Of a stretch of 64,000 nucleotides of DNA, positions 47,387-58,551 are shown piece by piece; the first letter of the stretch is position 1, and each line of letters begins with the position of its first letter. The stretch is taken from assembly GCF_003716585.1 (NCBI RefSeq), contig NZ_PTJO01000006.1:1-64000 (forward strand), written 5' to 3'. The notes below the pieces were generated by a model that saw nothing but the letters and a program-made list of their open reading frames with translations, was not told where the DNA came from and did not search any database. This stretch comes from Corynebacterium alimapuense. GTDB lineage: Bacteria > Actinomycetota > Actinomycetes > Mycobacteriales > Mycobacteriaceae. Made by a program: the position numbers and the translations under genes.

Positions 47387-47851
47387 ATGCACCCAAACTG
47401 CATCCTTTACACACCCGGACACCATGTTCACTGGCTCCAAGCCAATGCCACGTACAAATATTCTCGATGGATCAAACAAGTAGAGATTGTCGCTGCTGAG
47501 CCCCACTGGCTGACCGTTCTCATCGACGAAAAAATCCAACGTGGCTGGGTTCATGATGATGACCATCTTCAGCGGTTCTACCGCATGTGGCGACAGGCGA
47601 CAGCGTTTAATAGCATTCCCGAGCCAGCTAATCCGGAGCTCTTCCTAGCCATCGAAGACCCCCACGAACGCTTCCGCTACCTGCAGGCGCCAACAACCAT
47701 CGGGCGAGTGCTCCAGCATTCCAATGGCGCTCTATCGCTCAGCCACCCTGGCGCTCTGAGCTACCTCTACCCAAACTGGGATGGTCCCGATCCCTGCCTC
47801 ACCAAAGAACAAGCCGCCACAAAGCAGCAGAATGAAGCAGCCGAAAGCTAA
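47387..47851 (+). CDS. Unrecognised protein, paralogue of the 46633 gene
   Basis: A 154-residue paralogue of the preceding gene, about two thirds identical. The same blocks are present: YTPGHHVHWLQ, EPHWLTVLIDEKIQRGWVHDDDH, LAIEDPHERFRYLQAP, VLQHSNG, YPNWDGPD. The C-terminus differs and is shorter. ATG 47387 has an AGGAGA site at 47369-47374. It is intact as a reading frame although its riboswitch is damaged and no separate promoter is obvious, so it may be expressed by read-through or have escaped SAM control. Confidence 0.7.
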   Translation: MHPNCILYTPGHHVHWLQANATYKYSRWIKQVEIVAAEPHWLTVLIDEKIQRGWVHDDDHLQRFYRMWRQATAFNSIPEPANPELFLAIEDPHERFRYLQAPTTIGRVLQHSNGALSLSHPGALSYLYPNWDGPDPCLTKEQAATKQQNEAAES

Positions 47852-47871
47852 GCCCACAGAATAGAAACAAC

Positions 47872-47905
47872 CCGCCCCACACGAGTCAAAGACTGTGCGG
47901 GGCGG
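47872..47905 (-). terminator. Terminator of the symporter gene
   Basis: CCGCCCC and GGGGCGG with an inner AGTC-AAA-GACT stem. On the minus strand it is followed by a T-rich stretch (GTTGTTTCTATT). It lies 28 bp after the symporter stop and also close to the stop of the plus-strand paralogue, so it may serve both. Confidence 0.65.
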
Positions 47906-47932
47906 GGTGGGGGCGCGTCGATAAGCGGCGGT

Positions 47933-49177
47933 TTAATCCTTCTCCGCAGTGCCCATAGCGGCATCGAGATCGATGCGCTCATCGTCATCTTCCGCGACGG
48001 TGGCCGGGATCTTGCCTTTGGCAAACTTGTTGACGATCAAAGCGATGGCACCATCACCGGTGACATTGGCAGCGGTACCGAATGAGTCAATCGCGATATA
48101 GGCGGCGATCATCAAGGCCACCTGACTGTCATCAAATCCCAGCATGGAGCTGAGCAGACCAACGGCCGCCATGATGGCGCCACCAGGGACACCCGGCGCG
48201 GCGATCATGGTCACACCGAGCATGAGGATAAAGCCGATAGCTAGGGCGGGGGAGACCTCGATGCCTGCCATAAAGACGATGGCGAAGGCGAAAAGCCCGA
48301 TCTTCATCATCGAACCGGCCAAGTGGATCGTGGCACCGAGCGGGACTACGAAACCTGCCACATTGGGCTCCACGCCATTGCGCCGTGCGCAGGCATAGGT
48401 GACCGGAATCGTGGCGGCGGAAGAGGACGTGCCCAATGCGGTGGCATAGGCAGGAAGCATGTTTTTGAAGGAGACGAAGGGGTTTTTCCCAGAGATTGCA
48501 CCAGCCACGGTGAACTGGAAAGCGATGAATAGGAAGGTCATGATCACTGCCAAGATCAGCACCTTGCCAAAGGCTAGGGTCGTCTCCGCAAGATTGCCGT
48601 TCATCCCCAGCGATAGGAACATGCCGAAAATGAACACCGGCAGGAGCGGGATAATGAAGGCGGCAATGACTTTCATAATGACCCGTTCGAGGTCGCGAGA
48701 AGCTTTGTAGATGGTGTCAGATTTAACCGTTGTCATGGCCAAACCAACGGAGAAAGCCAGCAGCAGGGCCGTCATGACTTCAAAGGGCGGCGGCATCTGG
48801 ATCTCGAAGTAGGGCGTAAGCGCACCTTCTCCAATATCAACAGCATCGACCATGGATTGATCAGCCAGCAACCAGGGGTAGACCGCAGTAGCGACACCGT
48901 AGGCAACCAGACCAGAGAGAATCGTAGAAGTGTAGGCAATTCCGGTAGTAATACCGAGCCACTTTCCAGCCCCGCGCCCCAGTCCGGCGATGGCCGGCGT
49001 GATCAAAGCGAAGATCAGGATCGGTACGAAAAACCCGAGAAAATTGCCGAAGAGACCGTTGAAAGTGGCGAATACCCGTCCTAACCAATCCGGGAAGAAA
49101 AAACTGCAGATGATGCCAAGGATGATCGCGATGAGCACCCTAAATAACAACGACGATGAAAGACGCTTGAGGTCCAT
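47933..49177 (-). CDS. Dicarboxylate/amino acid:cation symporter (DAACS family)
   Basis: A 414-residue membrane symporter. It contains the serine-rich hairpin GTSSSAATIPVTYACARRNGV and the conserved NVTGDGAIALIVNKF (N-x3-D region that binds substrate and Na+). The length is like SstT/GltP proteins. The substrate might be serine/threonine, glutamate or a C4-dicarboxylate. Its 3' end (27 bp) is the source of the scar at 47207-47233. The hydrophilic tail ends in acidic residues. Confidence 0.88.
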   Translation of the reverse strand: MDLKRLSSSLLFRVLIAIILGIICSFFFPDWLGRVFATFNGLFGNFLGFFVPILIFALITPAIAGLGRGAGKWLGITTGIAYTSTILSGLVAYGVATAVYPWLLADQSMVDAVDIGEGALTPYFEIQMPPPFEVMTALLLAFSVGLAMTTVKSDTIYKASRDLERVIMKVIAAFIIPLLPVFIFGMFLSLGMNGNLAETTLAFGKVLILAVIMTFLFIAFQFTVAGAISGKNPFVSFKNMLPAYATALGTSSSAATIPVTYACARRNGVEPNVAGFVVPLGATIHLAGSMMKIGLFAFAIVFMAGIEVSPALAIGFILMLGVTMIAAPGVPGGAIMAAVGLLSSMLGFDDSQVALMIAAYIAIDSFGTAANVTGDGAIALIVNKFAKGKIPATVAEDDDERIDLDAAMGTAEKD

Positions 49178-49280
49178 GGGGCCTCTTTCCTGTGTGCTGG
49201 GATCTGTCAGAAATCAGGGTACTCCCAGGCTCAGCCCGGTCAGGGCTAAGTGCTAAAAACCATCGGGTTAGACTAAACAC

Positions 49281-49742
49281 ATGACCATGATCGGCATTAT
49301 TCTGCTTATTCTCGCCGCGGGCCTACTCGTCCTCGGCGCCCTAGCTTCGACGAAGAAGCTGCCTGGCAACCCCGTGGTGGGATTGCGAGTACCGGAGGTC
49401 CGGAAGTCTCGAGAAGCTTGGGATACTGCCCATGCCGTCGCCGGTCCCTTCTGGCTGGTGGCGGGAATGGCGCTCGTGTTCGGTGGGTTCTTTGCCTTCA
49501 TCGCCAGCGGTTGGTTGTGGGTGCTGCCAGCCGTCAGCCTGCTCTTCGCGGTTGTGGCTGTGAGCTTCGGCGCCAATACCGGAGCCCGGATGGCGGTGCT
49601 CTATGACAGCCAGGCGGCCGAGGAAGCTGAAGGATGTGGCGACAGCTGTAATTGTGGCGGCGAGGAACCAGAGCAGGCCCCAGCACCACAGGTCGACCTG
49701 GAAGCACTTCGCCGGGCTGCCGATGCAGCAGACCGCCCCTAA
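49281..49742 (+). CDS. SdpI-family membrane protein with Cys-rich tail motif
   Basis: A 153-residue protein with three membrane helices. The segment KLPGNPVVGLRVPEVRKSREAWDTAH matches the SdpI-family loop (G-x-R-x3-S-x-E-x-W). The C-terminal part carries GCGDSCNCGGEE, with three or four Cys that could bind metal. TAGACT lies 7 nt before the ATG and no ribosome-binding site is seen, so it is probably leaderless. SdpI in Bacillus gives immunity to a killing toxin; the role here is unknown. Confidence 0.82.
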   Translation: MTMIGIILLILAAGLLVLGALASTKKLPGNPVVGLRVPEVRKSREAWDTAHAVAGPFWLVAGMALVFGGFFAFIASGWLWVLPAVSLLFAVVAVSFGANTGARMAVLYDSQAAEEAEGCGDSCNCGGEEPEQAPAPQVDLEALRRAADAADRP

Positions 49743-49758
49743 GAGGTGCCCCTGTAAG

Positions 49759-49787
49759 TTGCACTTCCCGTATTCCGGGATTAACGT
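49759..49787 (+). promoter_or_regulatory. trp operon promoter
   Basis: TTGCAC at 49759-49764 and TAACGT at 49782-49787 are separated by 17 bp, a good sigma-70-type promoter. The expected start site is at about 49794-49796, that is at or next to the GTG of the leader peptide. Confidence 0.75.
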
Positions 49788-49795
49788 TTCACTTT

Positions 49796-49846
49796 GTGAA
49801 CAACTCTCCTTCCTCCCGAAGCACCAATTGGTGGTGGCGCGCTTAA
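49796..49846 (+). CDS. trpL: trp leader peptide
   Basis: A 16-residue peptide, MNNSPSSRSTNWWWRA, starting at GTG. Three consecutive Trp codons (49829-49837) lie near the end. Ribosome stalling at them under Trp starvation controls the attenuator. No ribosome-binding site precedes the GTG and the promoter is only about 8 nt upstream, so the mRNA seems leaderless. Confidence 0.85.
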   Translation: MNNSPSSRSTNWWWRA

Positions 49847-49916
49847 CTGGCGTGCCACGTTTGTTGCAACAACCTCGGCCCGCCAGCTTCTTTCCGAAGC
49901 GCCGCGGGCCTTTTTT
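49834..49916 (+). promoter_or_regulatory. trp attenuator: pause, antiterminator and terminator hairpins
   Basis: Region 1:2 pairs GTGGCGCGC (49834-49842) with GCGTGCCAC (49850-49858), one mismatch. The antiterminator pairs CTGGCG (49847-49852) with CGCCAG (49881-49886). The terminator pairs GGCCCGC (49877-49883) with GCGGGCC (49904-49910), inner GCTTC with GAAGC, followed by TTTTTT at 49911-49916. The antiterminator overlaps both others, the classical attenuation layout. Confidence 0.88.
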
Positions 49917-49978
49917 GACGGTCCACACCCCAGGAGTGCACAGCCCCTGGAACCGGCGCAGAGGATTTAAGGCACTAA

Positions 49979-52235
<2,257 letters not shown>

Positions 52236-52236
<1 letters not shown>

Positions 52237-53264
52237 TGACTAGCTCCGACACCCTCACTACCCTGATCCGCTACCTGGATAATCCCACTCCAACTGTGGA
52301 GGAGGCCGTCGAGGTCTTCACTCCAATGACCATCGGCGACTATGACGACGTCCATATCGCCGCGCTGCTGGCGACCATCCGTACCCGTGGTGAAACCTTC
52401 GCTGATATCGCTGGCGCCGCTCAAGCCTTCCTCAATGCCGGACGCCCCTTCCCGGTCTCGGGCAAGGGTGTGCTCGATACCGCTGGCACTGGTGGCGACG
52501 GCGCAAATACCATCAACATCACCACTGGAGCTTCCCTCGTGGTCGCCGCTGGGGGACTGCGAGTGGTCAAGCATGGCAACCGTTCGGTCTCCTCCAAGTC
52601 CGGCTCGGCCGATGTGCTCGAGGCCCTGAATATCCCATTGGATCTGGATCCCGAGCGGGCTGTTCGCCAGGTCGAGGCTTCTGGTTTTACGTTCCTATTT
52701 GCACCGGCTTATAACCCAGCGATCGCTCACGCGCAGCCGGTGCGCAAGGCGTTGAAGGTACCCACGCTGTTCAATGTGCTCGGCCCATTGCTGTCGCCGG
52801 TGCGTCCTGAGTTTCAGATTATGGGTGTCGCTAACCCGCAACAGGGCCAGATGATTGCCGAGGTATTCCGGCAACTGGGCCGTTCGCGGGCACTAGTAGT
52901 CCACGGCTCCGGCACTGATGAGATCGCCGTCCATGGACCCACCATCTTCTGGGAGCTCACCGAGGATGGGTCGATTGAAACCTATGAGCTGACCCCCGCG
53001 GAACTCGGTGTCGAGCAGTGGGATCTGGCCGATCTGGCCGGCGGCGACGGGCAGGACAACGCCCGTCATATGCGCGCTATCTTTGATGGCACCGGACCAC
53101 AGGCACACCGCGATGCTGTCGCGGTTAATGCCGGAGCAATGTTCTACATCAGCTCTCAGGTAGCGACCCTCCGAGAGGGCACGGAGCTAGCGCTCAAGCT
53201 CATCAATGACGGCACCGTCAAGCAGTGGTTGGCCAAACATGAGGGGATTGATTATGGCAAATAG
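52236..53264 (+). CDS. trpD: Anthranilate phosphoribosyltransferase
   Basis: A 342-residue enzyme that joins anthranilate to PRPP. The PRPP-binding loop is DTAGTGGDGANTINITT, and KHGNRSVSSKSGSADVLEAL is the second signature. The start is ATG 52236, overlapping the trpG stop by 1 nt. It overlaps trpCF by 11 nt. Confidence 0.97.
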
Positions 53265-54687
53265 CAACCTGCCGACCGTCCTAGAAGGAATCGTCGAAGG
53301 CCGTCGTGGGCACCTGGCCGAGATCCGGGCACGGATCGCGCATGTGGACACCGAAGCACTTGAGCCATCGACCCGCTCACTCTATGACTCCCTCAGCCAA
53401 CAGGGGAGGGGAGGCAATAACTTCATCATGGAGTGCAAGTCCTCTTCCCCCTCGCTCGGGATGATCCGAGAGCACTATGAGCCAGGCGCCATCGCGCGGG
53501 TCTACTCTCGCTATGCCGCGGGCATTTCCGTGCTCTGCGAACTCGATAGATTCGGCGGCGACTATGACCATCTGGCCACTGTTGCCTCCTCGACCCATCT
53601 GCCGGTTCTGTGCAAAGACTTCATTATCGACGCCGTCCAAATCCACGCCGCCCGCTACTTCGGCGCCGATGCGATCCTGCTCATGCTCTCAGTACTCGAT
53701 GATCTCGAGTACGCCGCGCTAGCTCAGGTGGCCGCCGAACATGGTCTCGATGTCCTTACGGAAGTAATCGATAAGGAAGAGCTCGAGCGCGCTCTCCGGC
53801 TTGGAGCTCACATCATCGGTGTTAACCATCGCAATCTCCATGACTTGAGCATCGATCTTGGGCGCTCGGGGCGGTTGGCGGCCTTGGCCCCGGAGGACAC
53901 CGTGGTGATTTCCGAGTCCGGCATTCGGGACAACGAGACGGTCCGACAGCTCGGTAGACATTCCAATGGCTTCCTTGTGGGTTCACAGTTGACCAGCCAA
54001 CCGGACGTCGACGCCGCCGCCCGCCGCTTGGTCTTTGGGCCCAATAAGGTGTGCGGGTTGGGCTCAGCGAGCGCCGCGCAGAGCGCTCGGGCAGCGGGAG
54101 CTACCTATGGTGGACTCATCTTTGAAGAGGGTTCTCCGCGCAATGTTTCACGTGAAACCGCGCAGAAGATCATCGCGCACGAACCAGATTTGAACTACGT
54201 CGCGGTTTCCCGCCGAACCTCCGGCTACTCCGAGCTCATGCTCGAAGGAGTGACTGCGGTCCAAATTCACTCCTCCTACCAAGGTTCTGTGGAAGCTGAA
54301 CTCGAGCTGATTTCCGCAGTGCGCGCTGAGCTTCCCGAAGATATCGACGTGTGGCGTGCGGTCTCCATGACTACAGAACACGGCCCGGCACTAGCCGAAG
54401 CTCTCATCGCCCAAGGCTCGGTAGATCTCCTCGTACTCGATGCTGGCGACGGCGGAACCGGCACATCCTTCGACTGGTCACGGATCCCCAACGCCGTCAA
54501 ACAGCAGAGCCTGCTGGCCGGCGGGTTGGGTCCGGATAACCTCGAGAAGGCGCTCGCCGTCGGCTGCCACGGCCTTGATCTCAATTCTGGAGTGGAGTAC
54601 CCCTCGAGTGCCGGGCAGTGGGCTAGGCGTAAAGACGCCGGGTCACTACGCCGAGCCTTCGAAACCATCCGCCGCTACAGCTACTGA
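53254..54687 (+). CDS. trpCF: Indole-3-glycerol phosphate synthase / PRA isomerase fusion
   Basis: A 477-residue fusion of two (beta-alpha)8 barrels. TrpC, residues about 1-255, has [28 protein letters not shown] and [11 protein letters not shown]. TrpF, residues about 260-477, has [23 protein letters not shown] and [15 protein letters not shown]. The same fusion is found in C. glutamicum and E. coli. A perfect parS site lies inside the gene at 54145-54158, where it codes for the VSRET part of the N-V-S-R-E-T-A turn. Confidence 0.96.
   Translation: MANSNLPTVLEGIVEGRRGHLAEIRARIAHVDTEALEPSTRSLYDSLSQQGRGGNNFIMECKSSSPSLGMIREHYEPGAIARVYSRYAAGISVLCELDRFGGDYDHLATVASSTHLPVLCKDFIIDAVQIHAARYFGADAILLMLSVLDDLEYAALAQVAAEHGLDVLTEVIDKEELERALRLGAHIIGVNHRNLHDLSIDLGRSGRLAALAPEDTVVISESGIRDNETVRQLGRHSNGFLVGSQLTSQPDVDAAARRLVFGPNKVCGLGSASAAQSARAAGATYGGLIFEEGSPRNVSRETAQKIIAHEPDLNYVAVSRRTSGYSELMLEGVTAVQIHSSYQGSVEAELELISAVRAELPEDIDVWRAVSMTTEHGPALAEALIAQGSVDLLVLDAGDGGTGTSFDWSRIPNAVKQQSLLAGGLGPDNLEKALAVGCHGLDLNSGVEYPSSAGQWARRKDAGSLRRAFETIRRYSY
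54145..54158. promoter_or_regulatory. parS site 1 inside trpCF
   Basis: GTTTCACGTGAAAC, a perfect ParB-binding centromere sequence, embedded in the coding frame as VSRET. Confidence 0.9.
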
Positions 54688-54712
54688 CAACATCCACCAA
54701 AGGATAAATCTC

Positions 54713-55969
54713 ATGACTGACAACCAAGCCCGCGACGGGGGAGCGACCCTCCTTCCGGCCTACTTCGGTGAATTCGGCGGCCAGTTCGTTCCCGAATCAT
54801 TGATCCCTGCGCTCGACCAACTTGAGCAAGCCTTCGTCGATGCCCAGAATGATCCTGCCTTCCGCGAGGAGCTGGCCGGCTATCTCCGCGATTATCTCGG
54901 CCGACCAACGCCGCTTACCGAATGCGCCAACCTCCCCGAGGCTGGCCAAGGAAAGGGCTTCGCACGCATCTTCCTCAAGCGCGAGGACCTCGTGCACGGT
55001 GGCGCACACAAGACCAACCAGGTTATTGGCCAGGCCCTGTTGGCCAAGCGGATGGGTAAAACCCGCATTATCGCCGAGACTGGCGCTGGCCAACACGGCA
55101 CTGCGACCGCACTGGCGTGCTCCTTGCTCGGCCTGGACTGCGTGATCTACATGGGCGCCAAAGACGTCGAGCGCCAGCAGCCCAACGTCTACCGAATGAA
55201 GCTCATGGGGGCCACGGTGATCCCGGTTGATTCCGGTTCCGGCACCCTCAAGGACGCTGTCAATGAGGCATTGCGCGATTGGACTGCTACCTTCCACGAG
55301 TCGCACTATTTGCTCGGTACGGCAGCTGGCCCGCACCCCTTCCCGACGATTGTGCGCGAGTTCCACAAGGTCATCTCCGAAGAAGCCAAAGCCCAGATGC
55401 TCGAAAGAACCGGCGGTTTGCCGGATCTAGTCGTAGCCTGCGTTGGTGGCGGATCCAATGCCATCGGCATGTTCGCTGACTTCTTAGGTGATGAAAGCGT
55501 CGAGCTCGTCGGCGCGGAGCCCGCCGGTCTGGGGATGGATTCCGGCAAGCACGGAGCGACCATCAGCAACGGCCAAGTAGGCATTCTGCACGGAGCCCGG
55601 AGCTATCTCATGCGTACTGCCGAAGGGCAGGTTGAAGAATCCTATTCCATCTCAGCTGGCCTCGACTACCCGGGCGTTGGGCCCCAACATGCCTATCTCC
55701 ATGACACTGGTCGTGCCACCTATGTCGGGATTACCGATGCTGAAGCACTCGAAGCCTTCCAGCTACTTTCTCTTCGGGAAGGCATCATTCCCGCACTCGA
55801 GTCCTCACATGCCTTGGCTTATGCCCTCAAGCGTGCCAAGACAGCAGAAGAAGACGGCGAGCACATGACTATTCTCGTATCCCTCTCCGGACGGGGCGAC
55901 AAGGACGTCGACCATGTCCGCCGCACTCTCTCGGAGCATCCCGAGCTCAAGCTGAAGGAAGACAACTAG
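54713..55969 (+). CDS. trpB: Tryptophan synthase beta chain
   Basis: A 418-residue PLP enzyme that condenses indole with serine. The PLP lysine lies in [21 protein letters not shown], the phosphate loop in [12 protein letters not shown], and [12 protein letters not shown] is also present. [14 protein letters not shown] is the typical N-terminus. It starts 25 bp after trpCF with an AAAGGA site. Confidence 0.97.
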   Translation: MTDNQARDGGATLLPAYFGEFGGQFVPESLIPALDQLEQAFVDAQNDPAFREELAGYLRDYLGRPTPLTECANLPEAGQGKGFARIFLKREDLVHGGAHKTNQVIGQALLAKRMGKTRIIAETGAGQHGTATALACSLLGLDCVIYMGAKDVERQQPNVYRMKLMGATVIPVDSGSGTLKDAVNEALRDWTATFHESHYLLGTAAGPHPFPTIVREFHKVISEEAKAQMLERTGGLPDLVVACVGGGSNAIGMFADFLGDESVELVGAEPAGLGMDSGKHGATISNGQVGILHGARSYLMRTAEGQVEESYSISAGLDYPGVGPQHAYLHDTGRATYVGITDAEALEAFQLLSLREGIIPALESSHALAYALKRAKTAEEDGEHMTILVSLSGRGDKDVDHVRRTLSEHPELKLKEDN

Positions 55970-55971
55970 CC

Positions 55972-56811
55972 ATGACTCAACGCTATGAAAAGCTATTTGC
56001 CACCCTCTCCTCCCGCAACGAAGGTGCCTTCGTACCCTTCATCATGCTCGGAGATCCGACCCCCGCCGATGCGCTAGAGATCATCACCGCGGCTGTCGCA
56101 GCTGGTGCCGACGCTCTCGAACTAGGCGTGCCATTCTCCGACCCGGTGGCCGATGGCCCTACCATTCAGAAGTCACATATCCGGGCCTTGGACAGTGGGG
56201 TCACCGTAGACGATGCGCTCGCTCAGATCAGAGTTATTCGCGAGGCATACCCAGACCTGCCCATCGGCTTGCTGATCTATGGCAACGTGCCCTTTGCCAG
56301 GGGAGTGGACACCTTCTATCGCGAGTTTGCGGAGGCAGGGGCCGACTCAATCTTGATTCCCGATGTTCCAGTTCGGGAAGGCGCTCCCTTCGCGGCCGCA
56401 GCCGAAGCAGCGGGAGTCGACCCGATCTTCATTGCCCCGGCACAGGCCGCCGAGAAAACCCTTCAAGGCGTAGCCGCTCATTCCAAGGGCTATATCTATG
56501 CAGTTTCCCGAGACGGCGTCACCGGTACCGAGCGTGAATCTTCCGTCTCCGGCCTTGCCGAAGTAGTCAACAACGTCAAGCGTTTTGGGGGACCGCCGAT
56601 CTTGCTCGGTTTCGGAATTTCATCCCCGGCACATGTGCGTGATGCCATCGCCGCTGGTGCTGCCGGAGCAATCTCCGGCTCAGCCATCACCAAGATCATC
56701 GATCGCTACGTCGAAGGGGAGCATCCTACTCCAGGACATATTCCCGACATGGCCGGATTGAAGGCAGAACTTAGCGAATTCATCTCCGCCATGAAAGCTG
56801 CCACCACATAG
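55972..56811 (+). CDS. trpA: Tryptophan synthase alpha chain
   Basis: A 279-residue barrel that cleaves indole-3-glycerol phosphate and passes indole to TrpB. It has FVPFIMLGDPTPADALEII, LELGVPFSDPVADGPTIQ with the catalytic Glu and Asp, and LLGFGISSPAHVRDAI. It follows trpB by 2 nt. Last gene of the operon, followed by a strong terminator. Confidence 0.97.
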   Translation: MTQRYEKLFATLSSRNEGAFVPFIMLGDPTPADALEIITAAVAAGADALELGVPFSDPVADGPTIQKSHIRALDSGVTVDDALAQIRVIREAYPDLPIGLLIYGNVPFARGVDTFYREFAEAGADSILIPDVPVREGAPFAAAAEAAGVDPIFIAPAQAAEKTLQGVAAHSKGYIYAVSRDGVTGTERESSVSGLAEVVNNVKRFGGPPILLGFGISSPAHVRDAIAAGAAGAISGSAITKIIDRYVEGEHPTPGHIPDMAGLKAELSEFISAMKAATT

Positions 56812-56830
56812 TTCTCGGTAGCCAATTTTG

Positions 56831-56873
56831 CGCCCGCCGAGCAGTGAGGGATTCTCTCACTGCTCGGCGGGCG
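56831..56873 (+). terminator. Terminator of the trp operon
   Basis: A perfect 18-bp stem: CGCCCGCCGAGCAGTGAG pairs with its exact complement around a GGATTCT loop, followed by CTTTCTC. It lies 20 bp after the trpA stop. Confidence 0.9.
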
Positions 56874-56926
56874 CTTTCTCATGTTTCGCTACGAGGTGCT
56901 AGATTCCGCCCAGCCTCGAGGGAGAT

Positions 56927-56940
56927 GTTTCACGTGAAAC
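56927..56940. promoter_or_regulatory. parS site 2
   Basis: GTTTCACGTGAAAC, perfect, in the non-coding region 116 bp after trpA. Confidence 0.93.
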
Positions 56941-57531
56941 GTGCTTGTTTCGTGTTAAGGAATTGGAATAGGGCCATTCTTCTGATCGAGCGTGCTCTTG
57001 GTGCGATGAATCTAGCGACCAAAACAGTCCGCCCATTCGCCGCCACTTAGGTCAGGTCTTTCCGAGAATCATACGTTCCTGCATGGCCGGAAACCGCCAC
57101 GGCCTTTCCATACTGGACGGGTAGCCCACGCTAGACCCGCGAGGAAAACAGTGCCTAAGCCACCACCAGGGGAGGAGCAACTGACGTCTTCTCCACTCAC
57201 CGCTTGTTCGCTGACGATGGAAGCGTGAAACCAAAAAGCAATGAGGCCTACTCCGGAACCTGACCTCATAGTCGAATCTTCACACCTTCCCACTAGGCAG
57301 AGTGACAGCAATCTTCGACACCTTTAGCTCTAGCGCCTATTGCGGCCGGCGCATCACTCGCCCTCACGACAACACTCTCGCAGAATCACAACATAGTCAG
57401 CAGTATCTTCCACACACTCAAGACCTGCCGCCACGCCCCCTCGAGATATGCTCGGTCTCCTACATTGGGCCGTCCACCCAATGGGCCTAGACCACGAGGC
57501 CCCTATTCGACGTCTCCCTTTGCGCTATCAA

Positions 57532-57545
57532 GTTTCACGTGAAAC
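57532..57545. promoter_or_regulatory. parS site 3
   Basis: GTTTCACGTGAAAC, perfect, 605 bp from site 2 in the non-coding region. Confidence 0.93.
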
Positions 57546-57796
57546 ATGGATCAGAGCATTCACTACTCCCAGAAGGACGAAGCTACTCAGCTAGGACAGA
57601 TTCAGGCTGGGGCTAGCTAGATTCCACAAGCTGCCGATTATCGCCTGGCACCTATTCAAAGCTAACGAGCAGGGTGACCCTTAGTTAGGGGATCAAGGAG
57701 CACTCAACGGGGGAAGTCGATTTGATATAGGGGTTTAGTATGACCAATAATGGCCAGAACGGAACGCCTCAGTAGGGCTATTTACATGGACTATAA

Positions 57797-58077
57797 TAGT
57801 CACAGTGACTAAATTAGAGGCCAGCTTGATATGACTCGATACCGCCCACCGATCATCGCCAACTAACATATTTGAGCAGGCTTTGGCAGGCTTGAGCAGA
57901 TGTGCCGGTAGCGGCAAGGCATTAGTTTTAATTCAAAATGATAGGCAAATTCCAGGATTTGAAACACTCTTAATATTCCTGGATGCACAGCATGATCGTT
58001 GGAGATAAAGATCTGCTTTTCAGATAGTCACTATCGGCAATAGTGGGAGTGCCTTATCATTTATTAAACAAATGATA
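57797..58077. repeat. Group of palindromes in AT-rich sequence
   Basis: TAGTCAC-A-GTGACTA at 57797-57811; GATAGT-C-ACTATC at 58023-58035, overlapping CACTAT-CGGCA-ATAGTG; and TATCATTT-ATTAAAC-AAATGATA at 58055-58077. The first two share TAGTCAC. They could be operators for the Rieske gene or structure in an untranslated or small RNA. Confidence 0.5.
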
Positions 58078-58150
58078 TGGAAAGAAACTTTCTAGCTAAT
58101 CAGGCATTTTCTTTGTCCCGAAACTGCAGGTGAAAGGGCATAATGGGATT

Positions 58151-58540
58151 ATGCCTGAAATATCTTCTTCCAAAGACATCTCGTGTAATCGCCGAATGTT
58201 CCTGCTCGGCACGGCTACCACTTTCGCCGGCGTGTTCCTAGCCGCCTGCGGATCAGAGCCACCCGTGGAAATAGCAGCCACCGAAATTCCAATCGGTAGT
58301 GCTGTCATCATCGACAACACTATCTTCGCACAGCCCTCCGAGGGAAATTTCGTCGCTTACTCTACCGTCTGCCCCCACCAGCGTAACCCTATTACTGAGG
58401 TCGAAGGCAACACCGTTCGCTGCACCGTCCATGACTCAGTCTTCAATATCGCCGACGGTTCGGTAGTCTCCGGCCCCTCCCGAGATCCTCTAGTGGGCAA
58501 ACAGGTAGAAGTCTCCAGCGATACCATCACCGCCAGCTAG
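58151..58540 (+). CDS. Rieske [2Fe-2S] protein, Tat-exported lipoprotein
   Basis: A 129-residue protein. The N-terminus RRMFLLGTATTFAGVFLAACGS combines a twin-arginine signal with a lipobox (LAAC), so the folded cluster protein is anchored outside the membrane. The cluster ligands are in CPHQ and CTVH, about 17 residues apart. Small Tat-Rieske proteins like this are electron carriers of unknown partners. I used ATG 58151; GAAAGGG lies 12 nt upstream. Confidence 0.88.
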   Translation: MPEISSSKDISCNRRMFLLGTATTFAGVFLAACGSEPPVEIAATEIPIGSAVIIDNTIFAQPSEGNFVAYSTVCPHQRNPITEVEGNTVRCTVHDSVFNIADGSVVSGPSRDPLVGKQVEVSSDTITAS

Positions 58541-58551
58541 CTAGGACCTCA

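Larger units (their letters stand above)
46497..47959. repeat. Tandem duplication of riboswitch plus gene, including the symporter 3' end
   Basis: Unit 1 (about 46497-47233) and unit 2 (about 47237-47959) align from the CCAGAAGATCAGCG of the leader through the gene to the sequence GCCCATAGC. In unit 2 that end is the last 27 bp of the convergent symporter gene with its terminator. Unit 1 carries a decayed copy of the same 27 bp and terminator (47161-47233). The proteins differ in about a third of residues, so the duplication is old. Confidence 0.85.
56874..58150. other. 1.3-kb non-coding region with parS sites and AT-rich palindromes
   Basis: I see no reading frame with a ribosome-binding site and coding character. 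It holds two perfect parS sites (56927-56940 and 57532-57545). From about 57640 the sequence turns AT rich and contains palindromes (57797-57811, 58023-58035, 58055-58077) but no gene. It may serve ParB loading. Confidence 0.7.

Noticed and set aside
49788..49803. GTTTCAC-TT-TGTGAAC-like palindrome at the trp start as a fifth parS
   Set aside because: The centre lacks CG and two positions are changed; it overlaps the promoter and leader start, so chance or a promoter element is more likely.
56844..57050. 68-residue frame containing MFHVKRACF after trpA
   Set aside because: MFHVK is just the translation of parS; the rest lacks coding character.
57302..57490. 62-residue frame in the parS intergenic region
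   Set aside because: No ribosome-binding site and no coding bias.
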